Assembly: GCF_000956595.1 (NCBI RefSeq)
Contig: NZ_JYOO01000011.1
Coordinates: 1-64,000 of the forward strand
Source of the DNA: Priestia aryabhattai B8W22
Lineage (GTDB): Bacteria > Bacillota > Bacilli > Bacillales > Bacillaceae_H
Reading direction: 5' to 3'
DNA: 64,000 nt
Shown here: piece after piece, positions 46,124 through 58,590 of the stretch
Numbering within the stretch: the stretch's first letter is position 1
Layout of the letters: each line of letters opens with the position of its first letter
Made by a program: the position numbers and the translations under genes
Notes under the pieces: model-generated
Told to the model about the DNA's origin: nothing
The model's input: only the letters and a program-made list of their open reading frames with translations
Database searches by the model: none

Positions 46124-47310
46124 TCAATCTCCTTGAATAATTGGTTGAGTGTTCGCAATATTTTCTATAACTTGGTAATGTATTGATAATCTAACTTTAC
46201 CATTGTCCTGTTCTTGGTGCAAAACTTTTTCACCTTTTATTTTAGCATCCTCACCTAAAGTTGATAGTAATTTTTTTCGACCGATTTCCAAAGCTTTTTC
46301 CACCGCCTCTTGTTTAGAATAGACGCGCTGCGAGTTCTGTTCTTCTCGTACAGCAACTTTCTCATACGACAGAGGTAATTTCCATTTAAAAAAATAGAGT
46401 GGATGCTCCACTTTTTCTGTCACCTTTGAGCCGTATTTCTCTTTGTTAAAAGCCCAAAGAGGCATTTTAAAAGCTTGAAAATCTAAATAGTGCTTCGTAT
46501 ATCCATTACCCGTTAATACCTGAAAATCAGTTTTTAAAGGTACTTTCACCTCAGACTTATACCATGTTTCACCGTAGACTTTCCCTTTAGCAGCTACTAC
46601 TTTTTTATTTTTTCGTTTCCAATAATACCGGAAACTAAGACCTCGCCTTCATTGACAAAATCGTTAACCTTGACTAAAGGTTGTCCTTTTTCGACAAACA
46701 AATTCGTAATAATGGCTTTCTTTTTAGCAATTAAATGTTGGTAAGGTGTTTTTTGCTGAGGCTTGGGCTCATTTTTTTCAACCACTTGGAAGTGATAAGA
46801 AGTGCCGCGCACTTCTACTCCCACCCAGGTAATATTGTTCATATTATCCGTTAAATAGCGCTGAATTTTTTCAGGACTCTCTAACAGAAATTGAAACTCT
46901 CCTCTTTTTACACCTATTTTGGCTAGCTGCTTAGTCATTTGATGTTCTGTTTGTGGTTCTGCACCGCTAATTTCCACTTTCCACACCATGTTGGAAAGCA
47001 AACCAAGAATAATAAAAAAAGAAAGAAAACCTAAAGCAAACCCACTATTTTTGATCACTCGTTTTGTTAAAAAAGGAAAACCTCGGCCTCTTATAAAATA
47101 AATTTTACAGTCTGCGTTGCGAATTAGTATACGAATTTTCTTTACATCTTTCAATAATATCGTTGCTGTCGCTAGCTGACCGTCAACTTTATGGACATTC
47201 GAAATCATAATCTGTTGTCTCACACAATTATTTAAAAAACGTTCAATTCCTTTTCCAACAATTCGAATACGTACGGTACCAATAACAAAGTTTGTCCATC
47301 CATTCTTCAT
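46124..47310 (-). pseudogene. yqfD: Sporulation protein YqfD, frameshifted
   Basis: SigE-controlled membrane protein with a forespore-engulfment or coat-related role, broadly conserved in spore formers. The first frame (237 aa) contains the membrane helix [20 protein letters not shown] and ends after [12 protein letters not shown] at a stop near 46597. The second frame (46549 down to 46124) carries the C-terminal domain. Adding one A to either A6 run (plus-strand T6, 46601-46606 or 46608-46613) joins them through [20 protein letters not shown] and gives about 395 aa, the family length. Left as is, the C-terminal third is lost. Confidence 0.85.
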
Positions 47311-47326
47311 TTTTTTCCTCCTTGTG

Positions 47327-47611
47327 TTATTGTTCTAAATAAAGAACTTGATTGATTTTACCTTCTAAAACCAGTTCTTCCGGCAGTATTACTTTAATGA
47401 CCAGTCCTTCACCTCGAATTAACATTTGTCCCTGTTTTAGTAACACGCGTATTTCAGTATCAGAAAAGGCTAATAAACCTTTATGATTTTCAATATAAAT
47501 GTGTATTTGTCCAACTAACGTAATACGGGGAAGATCCATTAATACATCAGCGGGTAGTTCCATTGTTTTTGTCATCCATCTTTTCATTTGGTGTCTCCAC
47601 TTTTTGCTCAT
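47327..47611 (-). CDS. yqfC: Sporulation protein YqfC
   Basis: A 94-aa protein of the YqfC/YabP family, all-beta in prediction ([24 protein letters not shown]). It is found directly upstream of yqfD in spore formers and is SigE-controlled in B. subtilis. The spacing of 16 bases to yqfD supports one operon. Confidence 0.9.
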   Translation of the reverse strand: MSKKWRHQMKRWMTKTMELPADVLMDLPRITLVGQIHIYIENHKGLLAFSDTEIRVLLKQGQMLIRGEGLVIKVILPEELVLEGKINQVLYLEQ

Positions 47612-47616
47612 AAAAA

Positions 47617-47656
47617 GAACCCCCTTTCATCTCATGTTTATGAGAAAGGGGGTTAA
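47617..47656 (-). terminator. Terminator between yqfB and yqfC
   Basis: The stem AACCCCCTTTC / GAAAGGGGGTT is followed by CTTTTT on the minus strand. It separates the nfeD-floA-yqfB unit from the sporulation genes. Confidence 0.8.
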
Positions 47657-47670
47657 TGTATCACATCTAT

Positions 47671-48132
47671 TTATCGTTTATATTTACGTTGTTTCGATTT
47701 TGGCGGCCCTAGAATTTCGGACCATATCACTCCTTGAACAGCTTCTTTACGAGAAATGGGCTGAAAAACGTTTTTCTCACCCGTGATTTTTGGCTTTTCA
47801 ACTGTGATTTTCTTTTGAATAGACGGTTCATGATACGAACGGTTTTTCAGTTCTTCCAGTTTTTCTTGCAAAGGATTTGTTTCTGCTGAAGGAACAGTTT
47901 CCGGCTCCATACGAGCTGTTTTGGGCTCTTCTTTGACAGGACGATATCTAGGCCTTTCCCGTCTTGAAGGATTGTTTACAGGAGGCATAGGAGCTCTTTT
48001 AGAACGCTGCTGCTCTTCCTCTTTTGACTGAGCCATAAAACGCTGCACAACATTAAAAATAATCCCTCCAATGATGACAAAAATGAAAGCATTATTAATA
48101 ATTAGTTTAATAAGCGTTTCAACAATATTCAT
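47671..48132 (-). CDS. yqfB: YqfB-like membrane-anchored protein
   Basis: A 153-aa protein with one N-terminal helix (AFIFVIIGGIIFNVVQRFMA). A long charged, proline-rich region follows (APMPPVNNPSRRERPRYRPVKEEP) without a recognisable domain. The position just after floA fits yqfB. It may work with the flotillin FloA, but this is only inferred from context. Confidence 0.7.
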   Translation of the reverse strand: MNIVETLIKLIINNAFIFVIIGGIIFNVVQRFMAQSKEEEQQRSKRAPMPPVNNPSRRERPRYRPVKEEPKTARMEPETVPSAETNPLQEKLEELKNRSYHEPSIQKKITVEKPKITGEKNVFQPISRKEAVQGVIWSEILGPPKSKQRKYKR

Positions 48133-48163
48133 TAGGAGAAAACCTCCTTGTTAAACTGATTCA

Positions 48164-49147
48164 TTATTTCTCATCGTCTTCTTTAGACATTTTTCCAATT
48201 GAATCACGCATATCCGTATCAGCAGTCAAGTTTTGAATATTCATATAATCCATGACGCCAATATTGCCAGAGCGCAGTGCTTCTGCCATCGCTAATGGTA
48301 CTTCTGCTTCTGCTTCTACTACTTTTGCACGCATTTCTTCTACTTTTGCACGCATTTCTTGTTCTTGAGCAACGGCCATAGCGCGACGTTCTTCGGCTTT
48401 TGCTTGTGCAATATTTTTGTCTGCTTCCGCCTGGTCTGTTTGAAGAACTGCCCCAATATTTTTACCAATATCGATATCAGCAATATCGATGGATAAGATT
48501 TCAAATGCTGTTCCGGAATCCAACCCTTTTCCTAAAACTGTTTGAGAAATCATATCAGGATTTTCCAATACTTTTTTGTGATCTTTTTGTGAACCGATTG
48601 TAGAAACAATCCCCTCGCCAACACGGGCAATAATCGTTTCTTCTCCAGCTCCCCCTACTAGTCGATCAATGTTTGCACGAACGGTAATTCGAGCTTTTGC
48701 TTTGACTTCGATTCCATCCATAGCCACCCCTGCAATAAAAGGTGTTTCAATAACTTTTGGATTAACGCTCATTTGTACAGCTTCTAACACATCACGGCCT
48801 GCTAAGTCGATAGCTGCTCCGCGCTCAAATGTTAACTCAATATTTGCTCTGTGCGCTGCAATCAACGCATTTACCACGCGGTCAACGTTACCGCCTGCTA
48901 AATAGTGGCTTTCTAACTGATTAATGGTAATGCCTAAACCTGCTTTACTTGCTTTAATTAACGGGTTCACAACGCGAGATGGTATCACTCGACGAAGTCT
49001 CATTCCGACCAGTGTGAAAATACTAATACGAACGCCTGCTGCTAATGCTGAGATCCATAGCATAATCGGTACAAAAGTGAAAAAAACAGCTAAAGCAATA
49101 ATTGCTAGACCAATAACTACAAAAAACAATACGCTACCTACTTCCAT
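48164..49147 (-). CDS. floA: Flotillin-like protein FloA
   Basis: A 327-aa membrane scaffold of functional lipid microdomains. It has an N-terminal hairpin membrane segment ([24 protein letters not shown]), an SPFH domain, then an Ala/Glu-rich coiled coil ([26 protein letters not shown]). YqfA in B. subtilis. It abuts nfeD at position 49147 and forms the usual NfeD-flotillin pair. Confidence 0.95.
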   Translation of the reverse strand: MEVGSVLFFVVIGLAIIALAVFFTFVPIMLWISALAAGVRISIFTLVGMRLRRVIPSRVVNPLIKASKAGLGITINQLESHYLAGGNVDRVVNALIAAHRANIELTFERGAAIDLAGRDVLEAVQMSVNPKVIETPFIAGVAMDGIEVKAKARITVRANIDRLVGGAGEETIIARVGEGIVSTIGSQKDHKKVLENPDMISQTVLGKGLDSGTAFEILSIDIADIDIGKNIGAVLQTDQAEADKNIAQAKAEERRAMAVAQEQEMRAKVEEMRAKVVEAEAEVPLAMAEALRSGNIGVMDYMNIQNLTADTDMRDSIGKMSKEDDEK

Positions 49148-50487
49148 TAATTAAGGTCCTCCTTTTTCAAAGGCTCTGTGAGCTTCCGCACCACAACCCT
49201 TGATCCCTCTACTTTTATAATATTTACTAACACATCTTTGTCTAAATATCCGCCTTCAGTGACTACATCCACATACTCTTCATCGATGAGCACGGTACCT
49301 GAAGGACGCAGCGGTGTTGTTGTTTTACCTTGCTTTCCTATTAATTCATAACGATTTTGATTCGATACATAACCAGATTCGGTATTAAGTGAATCATTAA
49401 GCACCATTTTTTTGAAAGGTGTAAGCTTTCTTTTAAAAAATTTCATCATCACAAATGCACCTCCCAGTGCCACCACTATTGCAATTACAAGAGAAATTCC
49501 CATTTCGATATTATTATCTGTTGACATAAAAAAACTTAAAATGATAGCTCCAAGCCCTAGCAGTCCTAAAACTCCGCCTGGTACTACAATCTCTAACAGA
49601 AGCAGTATAATTCCTGCTATAAATAAAACGAGGGCTTCCATTCCTGCTAATCCTGCTACCATATGACCATAGAAAAATAAAAGAAGCGAAGAGACTCCAA
49701 TAGAGCCCGCAATACCAAATGAAGGCGTAAACAATTCAATTACAATTCCTAAAGCACCAATGGATAATAAAATGGGAACAACAAGAGGATGGGTAAGAAA
49801 ACGAGCAATTTGTTCACTTACACTCATTTTTGCATACGTCAGTTTAGCATCTTCATAGCCAAGTACGCTCAGGAGATCATCTAAATTTTTTACAGTTCCT
49901 TCTGAATAACCAACTTGCTCGGCTTGCTTCGGAGTGAGCGTCAGCAATTCGTTTCCTTTTAAGTTGAGCTCAGGTATTACCATCTTTGTGTTTGCCATCG
50001 CTTCTGCATATTTAGGGTTTCGGTTATTTTGTTCTGCTGCGCTCTTCATAGCCGATAACCAATAAGACTGAGCTTTTTTTCCTGCTGCATTTCCCTGTTG
50101 GTCAATCACAGCTGCCGATCCCATTGTAGAGCCGGGTGTCATATAAATTTGATCGGCGTTAAGTGCAATATACGCTCCGGCTGATAATGCTTTTTTATCG
50201 ACAAAAGCAGCGGTAGGAATAGGTGTTGAGGTTAAGCTTTTAGCTATTTCAGAAGCTGCATCTACAGCTCCTCCAGGAGTATCTATGTCCAATATAATCA
50301 AATCTGCACCGTCATTTTCCGCATCTTCAATGGATCTGTTTAAAAAAGAAAGCAATCCATTTTCTACCGTTTTATTGACAGGAATAACGTGTACGCGCTT
50401 CACGTCAGCGGTGCTAATAGTGGGGAATAACCCAGTGGCTAAAATAAGAAAGCACGCGAAAGAAAATAAGGTTTTCACCGAATACAC
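49147..50487 (-). CDS. yqeZ: NfeD-family membrane serine protease-like protein (YqeZ)
   Basis: 446 aa with a signal peptide ([19 protein letters not shown]). A ClpP-like protease domain follows (residues 35-220; catalytic-type serine in [27 protein letters not shown]), then four to five membrane helices and a C-terminal OB fold ([25 protein letters not shown]). It is the long NfeD form, partner of FloA. Confidence 0.93.
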   Translation of the reverse strand: MYSVKTLFSFACFLILATGLFPTISTADVKRVHVIPVNKTVENGLLSFLNRSIEDAENDGADLIILDIDTPGGAVDAASEIAKSLTSTPIPTAAFVDKKALSAGAYIALNADQIYMTPGSTMGSAAVIDQQGNAAGKKAQSYWLSAMKSAAEQNNRNPKYAEAMANTKMVIPELNLKGNELLTLTPKQAEQVGYSEGTVKNLDDLLSVLGYEDAKLTYAKMSVSEQIARFLTHPLVVPILLSIGALGIVIELFTPSFGIAGSIGVSSLLLFFYGHMVAGLAGMEALVLFIAGIILLLLEIVVPGGVLGLLGLGAIILSFFMSTDNNIEMGISLVIAIVVALGGAFVMMKFFKRKLTPFKKMVLNDSLNTESGYVSNQNRYELIGKQGKTTTPLRPSGTVLIDEEYVDVVTEGGYLDKDVLVNIIKVEGSRVVVRKLTEPLKKEDLN

Positions 50488-50626
50488 TTCCCTCCTTCCA
50501 TAGATAGTATGAGTATGTACCTGTATATACGTATAACTTTAACAATAGTTTCAAATTTTTTAAAATTTATCTATTTTCTTCTTTACACTCGAAAAACAAA
50601 ACATAAGTTCGATTATTATCCATATA

Positions 50627-50658
50627 AAAAACACCTTACACAAGGTAAGGTGTTTTTT
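50627..50658 (-). terminator. Terminator of rpsU-yqeY
   Basis: The stem AACACCTTAC / GTAAGGTGTT with T runs overlaps the yqeY stop. The arms are the same as in the terminator at 2995-3030. Confidence 0.82.
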
Positions 50659-51100
50659 ATGATAAGTGTTGAAGGACAAGCTTATTAACAAGAGAGCCAT
50701 CCGCTTTGCCTTTTACTTTCGGCATAAGCGCTCCCATAACTTTCCCCATATCAGCTTTAGAGGAAGACTGCGTTTCTTCAATCGTCGTTTTAATAATTTC
50801 AGATAACTCTTCTTCGGTTAGCTGTTTAGGAGCGTAAACTTCTAAAACCGCTAATTCAGAATGAATTTTATCAACAAGATCTTGACGACCTGCTTTCTCA
50901 AATTCATGGAGGGAGTCTTTACGTTGTTTGAATTCGCGAGAAATAACCGTCAACTCGTCTGCTTCAGTTAGGTCAGTCCCTAACTTAATGGCTTCGTTTT
51001 GAAGAGATGCTTTGACCATACGAATGACCCCAAGCTTCTCTTTCTCTTTGTTTTTCATCGCTTGTTTCATATCACTATTTAAACGCTCGAGAAGACTCAT
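50657..51100 (-). CDS. yqeY: GatB/YqeY domain protein
   Basis: A 147-aa helical protein of the YqeY family, related to the C-terminal domain of GatB. It reads [39 protein letters not shown] and ends [13 protein letters not shown]. It may bind tRNA; the role is not proven. It lies 16 bases after rpsU. Confidence 0.93.
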   Translation of the reverse strand: MSLLERLNSDMKQAMKNKEKEKLGVIRMVKASLQNEAIKLGTDLTEADELTVISREFKQRKDSLHEFEKAGRQDLVDKIHSELAVLEVYAPKQLTEEELSEIIKTTIEETQSSSKADMGKVMGALMPKVKGKADGSLVNKLVLQHLS

Positions 51101-51115
51101 AAATCCACCCTCTTA

Positions 51116-51289
51116 TTAGAACTTGCGTTTTCTAGCAGCTTCAGATTTCTTCTTACGCTTTACGCTAGGCTTTTCATAGAATTCGCGCTTTCTTGCTTCT
51201 TGTAACGTACCAGTTTTTGAAACTGAACGTTTGAAGCGACGAAGAGCATCTTCAAGCGATTCGTTTTTACGAACAACTGTTCTTGACAT
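51116..51289 (-). CDS. rpsU: 30S ribosomal protein S21
   Basis: 57 aa, [21 protein letters not shown] to a very basic end ([18 protein letters not shown]), the standard S21. GGAGGGA lies upstream of the ATG at 51289. The longer frame upstream is not conserved. Confidence 0.97.
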   Translation of the reverse strand: MSRTVVRKNESLEDALRRFKRSVSKTGTLQEARKREFYEKPSVKRKKKSEAARKRKF

Positions 51290-51479
51290 TCTAATTCCCT
51301 CCCTCCGAACAAAACCACTAACATCATAATGAAATGACATGTTAGACATGTCTTTTGCAATTATAATATAATGATTCCTTAAGGTCAACCGCTTTACATA
51401 AAGTAATGCAGTTATTCCCCCTTTATTTTATGAACTTTCTTGATAAAACATTACTCGCTCAGCTGTTTTATACGTATGA

Positions 51480-51510
51480 AAAAAGCTGCGTAAACACGCA
51501 GCTTTCCAAT
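51480..51510 (-). terminator. Terminator of the hrcA-mtaB operon
   Basis: The stem GAAAGCTGCGTG / ACGCAGCTTTTTTC on the minus strand with T6, after the mtaB stop. Confidence 0.85.
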
Positions 51511-51515
51511 AAGTG

Positions 51516-52874
51516 TTATGAGCTCATTTTCACCTGATCTTGAAGATGAACCTCATCTAGCACGCGAACAAACTCACCTTCATTATAAGGATATCCAGCT
51601 TTTGTAATTTTAACTTTTACAAGCTTTCCAACCATTTCTTCCGAAGCTTTAAACACTACCTTTAAGTAGTTATCGGTATATCCTACGTATAAACCACTTT
51701 CAGGGTCTTCTTTATATTTTTCTTCCGGAATTACTTCCAGTACTTCTCCTTCAAACGTTGAAGCATATTCTTTTGCCAATTGATTTGAAAGTTCGATTAA
51801 ACGATGCACACGTTGATTTTTTACTTCTTCATCAATTTGGTCGGTCATACGAGCTGCTGGCGTACCTGTACGTTTAGAATACGGGAATACGTGAAGCTCT
51901 GAAAAACCGTGCTCTTTAATAAAGTTATACGTCTCCATAAACTCTTCTTCTGTCTCACCTGGGAACCCGACAATCACATCTGATGTAATCGCTAATCCAG
52001 GAAGAGCTTCTTTCAGACGGTTTAAGCGCTCACCAAAGAACTCCATTGTATACTTACGACGCATGCGCTTCAATACCGTATTTGAACCTGATTGAAGAGG
52101 AATATGCAAATGACGTACAACCATTTCTGACTGATCTAGTACCTCTATCACTTCGTCCGTAATTTGGCTTGCCTCGATTGACGAAATGCGAATACGTTTT
52201 AGTCCTTTTACTTGAGATTCTAAATCGCGAAGAAGCTGGGCAAGATTGTAATCTTTCATGTCTTCTCCGTATCCGCCAGTGTGAATACCTGTTAACACGA
52301 TTTCTTTATAGCCCGCATCCACTAGCTGCTGTGCTTGTGCTACTACTTCTTTAGGATCACGAGATCGCATTAAACCGCGCGCCCATGGAATAATACAGAA
52401 TGTACAGAAGTTGTTACAGCCTTCTTGAATTTTTAACGAAGCACGCGTACGGTCTGTAAATGCCGGTACATCTAGCTCTTCATATACGCGTGTTTTCATA
52501 ATGTTTCCTACACCGTTAATCGGCTGACGCTCTTTTTTAAATTGTTCAATATAATCAAGCATCTTAACACGATCTTGTGTACCTACTACGATATCAACGC
52601 CAGGAATTGCCATAATTTCAGCTGGCGAAGTTTGAGCATAACACCCCGTTACACAAATAACCGCATCTGGATTTTTTCGCACAGCTCTGCGAATAACTTG
52701 ACGGCTTTTTTTGTCTCCTGTATTTGTTACCGTACATGTATTAATTACATATACATCGGCAGTTTGTTCATATTCAACACGCTCATAGCCTTGGCCTTTG
52801 AACAATTGCCAAATTGCTTCTGTTTCATAGTGATTTACTTTACACCCTAGCGTGTGAAAAGCAACTGTTGACAT
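51516..52874 (-). CDS. mtaB: tRNA (N(6)-L-threonylcarbamoyladenosine(37)-C(2))-methylthiotransferase MtaB
   Basis: Converts t6A37 to ms2t6A37 in tRNA. About 452 aa: the UPF0004 domain (TLGCKVNHYETEAIW, CTVTNTGDKKSR, CVTGCYAQ; three cluster cysteines), the radical SAM motif CNNFCTFC, and a C-terminal TRAM domain. The ATG at 52874 follows GAGGTGA. YqeV in B. subtilis, the last gene of the heat-shock operon. Confidence 0.95.
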   Translation of the reverse strand: MSTVAFHTLGCKVNHYETEAIWQLFKGQGYERVEYEQTADVYVINTCTVTNTGDKKSRQVIRRAVRKNPDAVICVTGCYAQTSPAEIMAIPGVDIVVGTQDRVKMLDYIEQFKKERQPINGVGNIMKTRVYEELDVPAFTDRTRASLKIQEGCNNFCTFCIIPWARGLMRSRDPKEVVAQAQQLVDAGYKEIVLTGIHTGGYGEDMKDYNLAQLLRDLESQVKGLKRIRISSIEASQITDEVIEVLDQSEMVVRHLHIPLQSGSNTVLKRMRRKYTMEFFGERLNRLKEALPGLAITSDVIVGFPGETEEEFMETYNFIKEHGFSELHVFPYSKRTGTPAARMTDQIDEEVKNQRVHRLIELSNQLAKEYASTFEGEVLEVIPEEKYKEDPESGLYVGYTDNYLKVVFKASEEMVGKLVKVKITKAGYPYNEGEFVRVLDEVHLQDQVKMSS

Positions 52875-52879
52875 AATCG

Positions 52880-53632
52880 TCACCTCATTAACTCAGTTTG
52901 ATAAGATATAGCAGACAGCGCATATAAAGGAGCTGTTTCTGCTCGTAAAATCCGCGGACCAAATCCGCTTATTGTAAATTCATTTTCTTCTAATACTTCT
53001 ACTTCCTGCTCGGTCAAACCACCTTCAGGGCCTACAACCACAAGCACGGAATTGCCGGGTTTTAAAGCTGAAAGAACAGCGTGCAGATGAGATGTTTCTC
53101 CTTGCTTTGCTCTTTCTTCATAGGCTACAACTTTATGAGTATAGTCACCGCTAATTTCTACTAGTTTTTTAAAAGAAATTGGGGCTTCTACTGCTGGTAC
53201 AATCGTACGATGAGATTGTTCTGCAGCCTCTTTAGCAATCTTGTTCCAGCGATCTAATTTTTTTTGACTCTTTTTATCATCCCATTTAACAACTGAACGA
53301 GCCGCAATAAAAGGGATAAACCTATACGCCCCAAGTTCTGTCCCTTTTTGGATAATAAGCTCGAGCTTATCCCCTTTAGGCAGACCGTTCACAATTGTAA
53401 CATGGACTGGAAGCTCTTTTTCTTCGCTTATCCATTCTATAATAGATGCTTTCACTTCGTTAGCGGAAATATTTTCAATTTCACACAAAGCAGCTTGCCC
53501 CTGTTCATTACAGGCAATAAACTGTGATCCTTCATTCATTCTCATGACGCGTGAGATATGATGGGCATCATCTTGTGTCACTGTGACACTTTGCTCTTGA
53601 AATTGATCATTTGGCAGAAAATAACGTTGCAT
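52880..53632 (-). CDS. rsmE: 16S rRNA (uracil(1498)-N(3))-methyltransferase
   Basis: A 250-aa SPOUT enzyme. The N-terminal PUA-like domain is followed by the trefoil knot, with LVVVGPEGGLTEQEVE and LGPRILRAETAPLYAL-type residues (here GFGPRILRAETAPLYA). YqeU in B. subtilis. It ends 5 bases before the mtaB start. Confidence 0.95.
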   Translation of the reverse strand: MQRYFLPNDQFQEQSVTVTQDDAHHISRVMRMNEGSQFIACNEQGQAALCEIENISANEVKASIIEWISEEKELPVHVTIVNGLPKGDKLELIIQKGTELGAYRFIPFIAARSVVKWDDKKSQKKLDRWNKIAKEAAEQSHRTIVPAVEAPISFKKLVEISGDYTHKVVAYEERAKQGETSHLHAVLSALKPGNSVLVVVGPEGGLTEQEVEVLEENEFTISGFGPRILRAETAPLYALSAISYQTELMR

Positions 53633-53651
53633 CTTGACACCTTCTCACTTG

Positions 53652-54593
53652 TTAAGCTTGTTTTTGCGCAATAATTGCTACCCAGTCTTCCATAAGCGTT
53701 ACTTCTTGAATAACAAAGCCCGCTCCCGTTAACGCTTTTTTGACATCTTCTTTTTTCGCACTAATAATACCTGATGTAATGAACATGCCTCCTGGCTTTA
53801 ATACCTTTGCAGCATCGTCTACAAAACGAACGATTACCTCAGCTAGAATATTCGCCACAACAATGTCAACCGGTCCTTCTATACCTTGCAATAAGTTGTT
53901 TTGACCTACTGTTACGATATTTCCAACTTGATTCAGTTCAATATTTTCGCGGGCAGAACGTACGGCTACTTCATCAAGATCTAGAGCTTGTACATTACTT
54001 GCTCCTAACAGAGCTGCGCCAATACTTAGCACTCCTGAACCTGTACCTACGTCGATAACGGTATCTCCTGCTTTCACTGTTCTTTCCAATGCTTGAAGAG
54101 ACATAACCGTCGTTGGATGCGTACCTGTACCAAAAGCCATTCCGGGATCAAGCTCGATAATCAATTCATCTGTGCTTACTTTTTCATAGTTTTCCCAAGT
54201 TGGTACAATCGTAAAACGCTCTGAAATTTTCACGGGGTGGTAATATTTTTTCCAAGCTGTGGCCCACTCTTCCTCGTTCACTTCACTGATCGTAACTTTG
54301 TTAGCTCCTAAATCAAAGTCGTAAACAAGCAGTCCATTAATTTCTTTTTTGATACCATCCACAGTTTCTGCTAAAAAGCTGTTAACTGGAAGGTATGCTT
54401 TAATCACTACACCTTCCTCTGGGTAGTCTTCTACGTTTAAATCATAGATTTCACCAAAAGTTGTATCTCTGTCCTTCACTAAATCAGCAGGATCTTCAAT
54501 AACTACCCCGCTAGCTCCTGATTCATGTAAAATATGAGAGATGGGTTCAATTGCTTCTTGCGCTGTATGAATACAAATTTCAGACCATTTCAT
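53652..54593 (-). CDS. prmA: Ribosomal protein L11 methyltransferase
   Basis: Methylates L11. About 313 aa: the N-terminal L11-recognition domain and a Rossmann fold with [18 protein letters not shown] and the active-site NILAEV. I place the start at the ATG giving [14 protein letters not shown], as in B. subtilis. A TTG nine bases upstream, closer to the AAAGGATG site, is possible. YqeT in B. subtilis. Confidence 0.93.
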   Translation of the reverse strand: MKWSEICIHTAQEAIEPISHILHESGASGVVIEDPADLVKDRDTTFGEIYDLNVEDYPEEGVVIKAYLPVNSFLAETVDGIKKEINGLLVYDFDLGANKVTISEVNEEEWATAWKKYYHPVKISERFTIVPTWENYEKVSTDELIIELDPGMAFGTGTHPTTVMSLQALERTVKAGDTVIDVGTGSGVLSIGAALLGASNVQALDLDEVAVRSARENIELNQVGNIVTVGQNNLLQGIEGPVDIVVANILAEVIVRFVDDAAKVLKPGGMFITSGIISAKKEDVKKALTGAGFVIQEVTLMEDWVAIIAQKQA

Positions 54594-54654
54594 TGCTACC
54601 AACTTCATCCTTTCTGCCTTCAGTAATATAGGATTTTAAATATGAACATGACAG

Positions 54655-54692
54655 ATGACAGGTTGGCAAAGTACCTTTACCAACCTGTCTCT
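54655..54692 (-). other. Strong intergenic hairpin between dnaJ and prmA
   Basis: The stem GACAGGTTGG / CCAACCTGTC has a 13-base loop and is not followed by a T run, so it is unlikely to be a full terminator. It may be an mRNA processing or stability element in the operon. Confidence 0.55.
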
Positions 54693-54710
54693 GTTTACTA
54701 TGAAAGACAA

Positions 54711-55841
54711 TTATTCTCCTTTAATTGCTCGTTTTACTTTTGCAAAAAAGGAATCATGCTGCTCATCAACGGCTTCTTGACCGCTCAGTTCAGCGAACTC
54801 ACGCAATAATTGTTTTTGTTTTTCTGATATTTTTGTTGGTGTTACAACGCGAACGTGAATATGCTGATCTCCTTGACCATACCCACGTACATTTGCGACA
54901 CCTTTTCCTTTTAAACGGAATTTCGTCCCCGTTTGTGTACCAGCAGGAATCTTCAGTTTCACCTTGCCGTGTAGAGTTGGTACTTCTACTTCATCACCTA
55001 GCGCTGCCTGAGCAAACGTTAAAGGCATTTCACAGTAGATATCGTCTCCATCACGTTCAAAGAATTCATGAGTGCGCACGTGGAACACTACGTATAAATC
55101 TCCCGGAGGACCACCATTTACCCCTGGTTCTCCTTGAGCACTAACGCGCAGCTGTTGACCATCATCTACCCCAGCTGGAATTTTAACATTAATTTTACGT
55201 CGTTTTGTTACTTTACCGTCACCGTGGCACGTTGCACATTTGTCTTTAATGATTTTTCCCGTACCATTACAATGATGGCACGCACGTCGATTTACCACGC
55301 GGCCAAACGGCGTGTTTTGTTCAACGTTTAACTGACCTGAACCATTACAGTGCGAACATGTATCAACTTTTGTTCCAGGTTTTGCACCTGAACCGTGACA
55401 TGTTTCACACGTTTCTTCACGTGGAATTTCAATTGTTGTTTCTTTTCCGAAAACAGCTTCTTCAAAAGAAAGTGTCATCGTATATTGTAAATCGGCACCT
55501 TGTCTCGGAGCATTAGGGTCACGTCTGCGACCACCACCACCAAAGATTGAGCTGAAAATATCTTCAAAGCCGAAGCCGCCAAAGTCTGAGCCGCCTCCAC
55601 CAAAGCCGCCAAAGCCTTGATTTGGATCAGTATGACCAAATTGATCGTATTGTGCTTTTTTTTGGTCATCACTCAATACTTCATATGCTTCTTTTACTTC
55701 TTTAAATTTGTCAGCAGCATCTTCCGCTTTGTTAATATCTGGATGATATTGTTTAGAAAGCTTGCGGTATGCTTTTTTTATTTCATCTTTTGTAGCGCTC
55801 TTACTGATACCGAGTACTTCATAGTAATCTCGCTTACTCAT
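54711..55841 (-). CDS. dnaJ: Chaperone DnaJ
   Basis: Hsp40 partner of DnaK. 376 aa: the J domain with HPD (KQYHPDINK), a Gly/Phe-rich linker, four CxxCxGxG zinc repeats ([32 protein letters not shown]), then the C-terminal substrate domains. The ATG at 55841 is preferred over the preceding in-frame codon, giving [11 protein letters not shown]. Confidence 0.97.
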   Translation of the reverse strand: MSKRDYYEVLGISKSATKDEIKKAYRKLSKQYHPDINKAEDAADKFKEVKEAYEVLSDDQKKAQYDQFGHTDPNQGFGGFGGGGSDFGGFGFEDIFSSIFGGGGRRRDPNAPRQGADLQYTMTLSFEEAVFGKETTIEIPREETCETCHGSGAKPGTKVDTCSHCNGSGQLNVEQNTPFGRVVNRRACHHCNGTGKIIKDKCATCHGDGKVTKRRKINVKIPAGVDDGQQLRVSAQGEPGVNGGPPGDLYVVFHVRTHEFFERDGDDIYCEMPLTFAQAALGDEVEVPTLHGKVKLKIPAGTQTGTKFRLKGKGVANVRGYGQGDQHIHVRVVTPTKISEKQKQLLREFAELSGQEAVDEQHDSFFAKVKRAIKGE

Positions 55842-55984
55842 CAATACTCACTCCCGAATCGTTTCACATAAACGTAATTGTATCATTATTAATAATTCCA
55901 TAGCAACATAAAAGTTACTTTCTATTGCTCCCATGCACGCAGAGAGCCAAGAGAAAAACTTTCCCTTTCGCTTTTCCACGTTAA

Positions 55985-56026
55985 AAAAGTCAAAGCCAAG
56001 AAATAAGCTTGACTTTGACTTTTTAA
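55985..56026 (-). terminator. Terminator-like hairpin between dnaK and dnaJ
   Basis: The stem AAAAAGTCAAAG / CTTTGACTTTTTT on the minus strand ends in six T. It probably reduces transcription into dnaJ, so grpE-dnaK would be expressed above the distal genes. Confidence 0.65.
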
Positions 56027-56076
56027 AAAGATGTGAATCGCACCATGGCGTCATTCACGTTAGTCGTCAAGATGCA

Positions 56077-57909
<1,833 letters not shown>

Positions 57910-57924
57910 TCATAATATGTAGTG

Positions 57925-58485
57925 TTATTGATTAACTTTAACCATCGCAGGGCGGATGATTTTATCTTTTAATTTGTAACCTTTTTGAAGCTCTTCTACT
58001 ACCGTGTTCGGTTCGTATTCACCGTCTTCTACTTGCATCACTGCTTGATGCTCGTATGGATCGAATGTTTTCCCAACTGACTCAATTGCTTCAACACCTT
58101 CTTTTTGAAGTGCCTCTACCAATTGACGGTATACCATTTCTACACCTTGCAGCACAGATTTGGTTTGTTCGTCCGCTGTGTTAACTTGTAATGCACGTTC
58201 AAAGTTATCAAGTGCTGGTAAAATATCCGCAACCAATGATTGAGCACGGTATTTTTGAGCAGCTTCTGCATCGAGACGTGAACGACGACGGAAATTATCG
58301 AAATCAGCTTGTAGACGTAAGTAGCGATTCTCTTCTTCTTCAAGCTGTTGCTTTAATTGATTATTTTCTTGTTGAAGAGGGTTTACTTCCTCAGACGCTT
58401 CAGCTTCAGTTGCTTCAGCAGCTTCTGTTTGAACTTCTTCAACCACTTCTTCGTTTTGTTCTTCTACTTGCTTTTCGTTTGACAA
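57925..58485 (-). CDS. grpE: Nucleotide exchange factor GrpE
   Basis: Releases ADP from DnaK. 186 aa: an acidic N-terminus, a long coiled coil ([31 protein letters not shown]), then the conserved [27 protein letters not shown] beta domain. The start is a TTG at 58485 with GGGAGG 8 bases upstream, giving [10 protein letters not shown] at the N-terminus. Confidence 0.96.
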   Translation of the reverse strand: MSNEKQVEEQNEEVVEEVQTEAAEATEAEASEEVNPLQQENNQLKQQLEEEENRYLRLQADFDNFRRRSRLDAEAAQKYRAQSLVADILPALDNFERALQVNTADEQTKSVLQGVEMVYRQLVEALQKEGVEAIESVGKTFDPYEHQAVMQVEDGEYEPNTVVEELQKGYKLKDKIIRPAMVKVNQ

Positions 58486-58590
58486 TTCATTCACCTCCCT
58501 TAAATGTTTACACACATTTTCACATTTTAAACAACGATTTTTATTTTATCACAGGGAAAGGATGGAAGTAATATATTCCACCCGATTCCT

